NCBI GenBank assembly: GCA_903923915.1
Contig: CAIXZI010000485.1
Span: forward strand, 1 to 9,199
Direction: 5' to 3'
From: an uncultured Bacteroidota bacterium
Lineage (GTDB): Bacteria; Bacteroidota; Bacteroidia; B-17B0; Aurantibacillaceae
DNA length: 9,199 bases
This document shows, piece after piece, positions 8,230 through 9,199 of the stretch. The notes beneath the pieces are model-generated. The model made no database searches. It saw nothing but the letters and a program-made list of their open reading frames with translations, and was not told the origin of the DNA. Positions within the stretch are counted from its first letter, which is position 1. Each line of letters begins with the position of its first letter. Position numbers and translations under genes: made by a program.

Positions 8230-8246
8230 CTAAGATAATTATTATC
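8230..8246 (-). promoter_or_regulatory. Candidate sucD promoter region with a 13-bp palindrome
   Basis: The minus strand reads TATCTTAG at 8237-8230, five of six fixed positions of TAnnTTTG, ending 39 bp before the sucD ATG. Overlapping it, GATAAT (8234-8239) and ATTATC (8241-8246) form a perfect inverted repeat around one base, shaped like a small operator. No good -33 box is visible. Both assignments are tentative. Confidence 0.3.
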
Positions 8247-8304
8247 ACTTAATTAAAGGGATAAATTATGAACGTTTTTTACTCAGAAAGAGGCTAAATC
8301 TTTT

Positions 8305-8391
8305 GCGTTAGGGATTGGAGGGGAAATCCTTTTGTGTAATCGCAAAAGATTGAACCGAAAAGCCCGACGGCAGTAATCTGCCGGAACGCCC
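8305..8391. ncRNA. Structured intergenic element, Bacteroidota repeat-like (possible small RNA)
   Basis: Three stems can be drawn. GCGTT (8305-8309) pairs with AACGC (8385-8389) and closes the element. CTTTTG (8329-8334) pairs with CAAAAG (8343-8348), extended by AAT/ATT with a bulged C. CGGCAG (8368-8373) pairs with CTGCCG (8378-8383) over a TAAT loop. GGG (8311-8313) can also pair with CCC (8363-8365). The conserved-looking ends GCGTTAGGGATTG and CGGAACGCCC match a dispersed intergenic element I recall from many Bacteroidota genomes, possibly Rfam's Flavo-1; the family name is from memory and uncertain. The strand is not decidable because the stems work on both. It lies 114 bp upstream of sucD. 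Function is unknown. Confidence 0.55.
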
Positions 8392-8412
8392 ATACTTCGA
8401 CAAGCTAGTGTG
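8391..8412. repeat. Short hairpin resembling a dispersed Bacteroidota intergenic repeat
   Basis: CATACT (8391-8396) and AGTGTG (8407-8412) form a 6-bp stem with one G-U pair around the 10-nt loop TCGACAAGCT. The core TTCGACAAGCT with flanking arms is a motif I recall as abundant between Bacteroidota genes. It shares its first base with the end of the structured element at 8305-8391. It is the last piece of sequence that looks Bacteroidota-like before the phage-like genes. Confidence 0.45.
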
Positions 8413-8425
8413 TCACTTTAAATAT

Positions 8426-8431
8426 AAGGAG
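8426..8431 (+). promoter_or_regulatory. Shine-Dalgarno site for the 137-aa gene
   Basis: AAGGAG ends 5 nt before the ATG at 8437. It decides the start against the ATG at 8432, which reaches a stop after one further codon. Such a strong site is absent from all seven genes to the left. Confidence 0.8.
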
Positions 8432-8436
8432 ATGTT

Positions 8437-8850
8437 ATGAGAAAAGATACTATGTATAAAATAAAAACACCAGATGAATTAAATATGCTTATAGCTATGT
8501 ATGGTATAGATTATAATTCAGTTATGTTAAAAGAGTATATAGAGAATATTATAACTATAGCTAAGAATATTTTCTATGATAGTGCTAACATAAACAATGG
8601 CATACATAACATAGAAAAGTTACATGTAGCAATGCCAAATGAACAACACGTAATGGCTTCTACTAATCTAGCATATCATATGTTAGAAACATTAGCTAGT
8701 TTACAGGTCATTAATACTAACATATATGTAGTATCTGTAAATAATGCAGCTATAGTAATTAATACCTATGATATGAATTTAAATGGTCCAGACGAGGAGT
8801 TAGCTATAGCTAATAGTAAGATGATACATGATTTATTAGATGATAATTAA
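8437..8850 (+). CDS. Hypothetical protein, phage-like context
   Basis: The 137-aa product is not recognised. It is soluble-looking, with no signal peptide or membrane segment, and acidic at the C-terminus (ending DLLDDN). The first half is rich in Ile, Asn and Lys with helical character (LKEYIENIITIAKNIFYD). The middle TNLAYHMLETLASLQ looks helical, and NIYVVSVNNAAIVINTYDM looks like paired beta strands. A strong AAGGAG precedes the start, and a strong terminator lies 2 bp after the stop. It is therefore probably the last gene of a transcript, whose upstream part is missing at the boundary near 8413. Isoleucine is mostly ATA and the gene is A+T-rich compared with dnaN or sucD. The small size and the nrdA neighbour fit a phage accessory gene; this is inference. 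Confidence 0.75.
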   Translation: MRKDTMYKIKTPDELNMLIAMYGIDYNSVMLKEYIENIITIAKNIFYDSANINNGIHNIEKLHVAMPNEQHVMASTNLAYHMLETLASLQVINTNIYVVSVNNAAIVINTYDMNLNGPDEELAIANSKMIHDLLDDN

Positions 8851-8852
8851 TG

Positions 8853-8906
8853 ACTATAACTACATGGATATCCATGTAGTTATAGTTTATTTTTTTATTT
8901 CTTTTT
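8853..8906 (+). terminator. Strong terminator with 34-bp perfect palindrome
   Basis: Positions 8853-8886 are a perfect palindrome centred between 8869 and 8870 on GATATC; each arm is 17 bp. As RNA it folds into a long stem with a minimal loop. It is followed by a T-rich tail (8887-8906) with a run of seven T in 8890-8896. It starts 2 bp after the stop codon of the 137-aa gene and isolates it from nrdA. On the opposite strand the stem is followed by TCATTAATTATC, which is not a T tract, so termination is mainly for the plus strand. Confidence 0.85.
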
Positions 8907-8936
8907 CAATGCTTAGTTATATGAACTACAGAATAA

Positions 8937-8941
8937 AAGGA
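8937..8941 (+). promoter_or_regulatory. Shine-Dalgarno site for nrdA
   Basis: AAGGA, within AAAAGGA (8935-8941), lies 5 nt before the ATG at 8947, the same spacing as in the preceding gene. It supports this start for the ribonucleotide reductase. Confidence 0.7.
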
Positions 8942-8946
8942 ATACA

Positions 8947-9199
8947 ATGTTAGTTACAAAAAGAGATGGAAAATTTGCAAAACTTGATATATCACAAATA
9001 GATAAGCAAGTATATCCTGCCTGCGAAGGATTACTCAATACTGACCCAGAAGCACTTAAAGATACTGTTAAAATTATGTTAATGAATGGTATAACTACTA
9101 CTGATATACAAAAAGCATTAGTTCTAACGGCTGTGAATAAAGTAGATATAGATACGGCTAACTATACTTATGTTGCAGCTAGATTATCTCTTTATAATC
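8947..9199 (+). CDS. nrdA: Class I ribonucleoside-diphosphate reductase large subunit, N-terminal fragment (cut by window edge)
   Basis: Only the first 84 codons are inside the window. They cover the N-terminal ATP-cone, the allosteric activity domain of ribonucleotide reductase, which reduces ribonucleotides to deoxyribonucleotides. The start MLVTKRDGKFAKLDISQI matches the LLVTKRDG opening of E. coli NrdA. The later stretch MNGITTTDIQKAL, then ANYTYVAARLSLYN, corresponds to the DGIKTSDI and DYQYLAARLAIF regions. Catalytic cysteines and the glycyl or tyrosyl partner lie beyond the edge, so the class I assignment rests on the cone and its similarity to NrdA. Large lytic phages of the T4 type often carry nrdA-nrdB, and the A+T-rich coding, the Shine-Dalgarno site and the small upstream gene fit that. 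A bacterial gene from a non-Bacteroidota host is the alternative. Confidence 0.85.
   Translation, partial: MLVTKRDGKFAKLDISQIDKQVYPACEGLLNTDPEALKDTVKIMLMNGITTTDIQKALVLTAVNKVDIDTANYTYVAARLSLYN

Noticed and set aside
8417..8424. T4-type late promoter TATAAATA (seven of eight matches, TTTAAATA)
   Set aside because: The start site would fall within the Shine-Dalgarno sequence of the 137-aa gene, and such A/T octamers are common here by chance.
8200..8436. Prophage attachment site or tRNA at the boundary
   Set aside because: No tRNA-like fold, integrase gene or direct repeat was found in the window.
8908..8935. T4-type middle promoter: AATGCTTAG like a MotA box, 12 bp, then CAGAAT
   Set aside because: Transcription would start at or inside the Shine-Dalgarno site of nrdA, leaving a leader of only a few bases; the -10 match is weak.

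Overview
The left ~8.4 kb reads as chromosome of a member of the phylum Bacteroidota. The evidence is gliding-motility genes gldF and gldG, a protein with a type IX secretion (T9SS) C-terminal sorting domain, -7 boxes of the TAnnTTTG type, and start codons with no Shine-Dalgarno motif. All seven genes in this part are on the minus strand. Read in the direction of transcription they are sucD (succinyl-CoA ligase alpha), a secreted seven-repeat T9SS protein, and then a compact run of gldF, gldG, a DUF4340 protein, dnaN (sliding clamp) and a UDP-glucuronate decarboxylase-like epimerase cut by the left edge. gldF-gldG-DUF4340 overlap one another and probably form one translationally coupled membrane ABC-2/Gld module. 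dnaN follows after 76 bp with its own candidate promoter, and the epimerase starts 3 bp after the dnaN stop.

The sucD-proximal intergenic region (8191-8436) holds two repeat-like elements back to back. The first is an 87-nt structured element at 8305-8391 with three nested or side-by-side stems. The second is a short hairpin at 8391-8412. Both resemble dispersed intergenic repeats I recall from Bacteroidota genomes; this was not checked against a database.

From about 8413 to the right end the character changes. Genes are on the plus strand, A+T content rises, both genes have clear Shine-Dalgarno sequences at 5-nt spacing, and a 34-bp perfect palindrome with a T-rich tail forms a strong terminator. 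The genes are an unrecognised 137-aa protein and the N-terminal ATP-cone of a class I ribonucleotide reductase large subunit (NrdA), cut by the right edge. This looks like DNA from a phage, or at least from a different genome. No integrase, tRNA or attachment site marks the boundary, so an assembly chimera is at least as likely as a real insertion.

No gene-free stretch exceeds 300 bases. The two largest gaps are 7058-7296, with the sucD terminator and promoter candidates for the repeat protein, and 8191-8436, described above. I did not find a new multi-gene system. The items most worth following up are the boundary at about 8413, the structured element next to it, and the seven-repeat T9SS protein.
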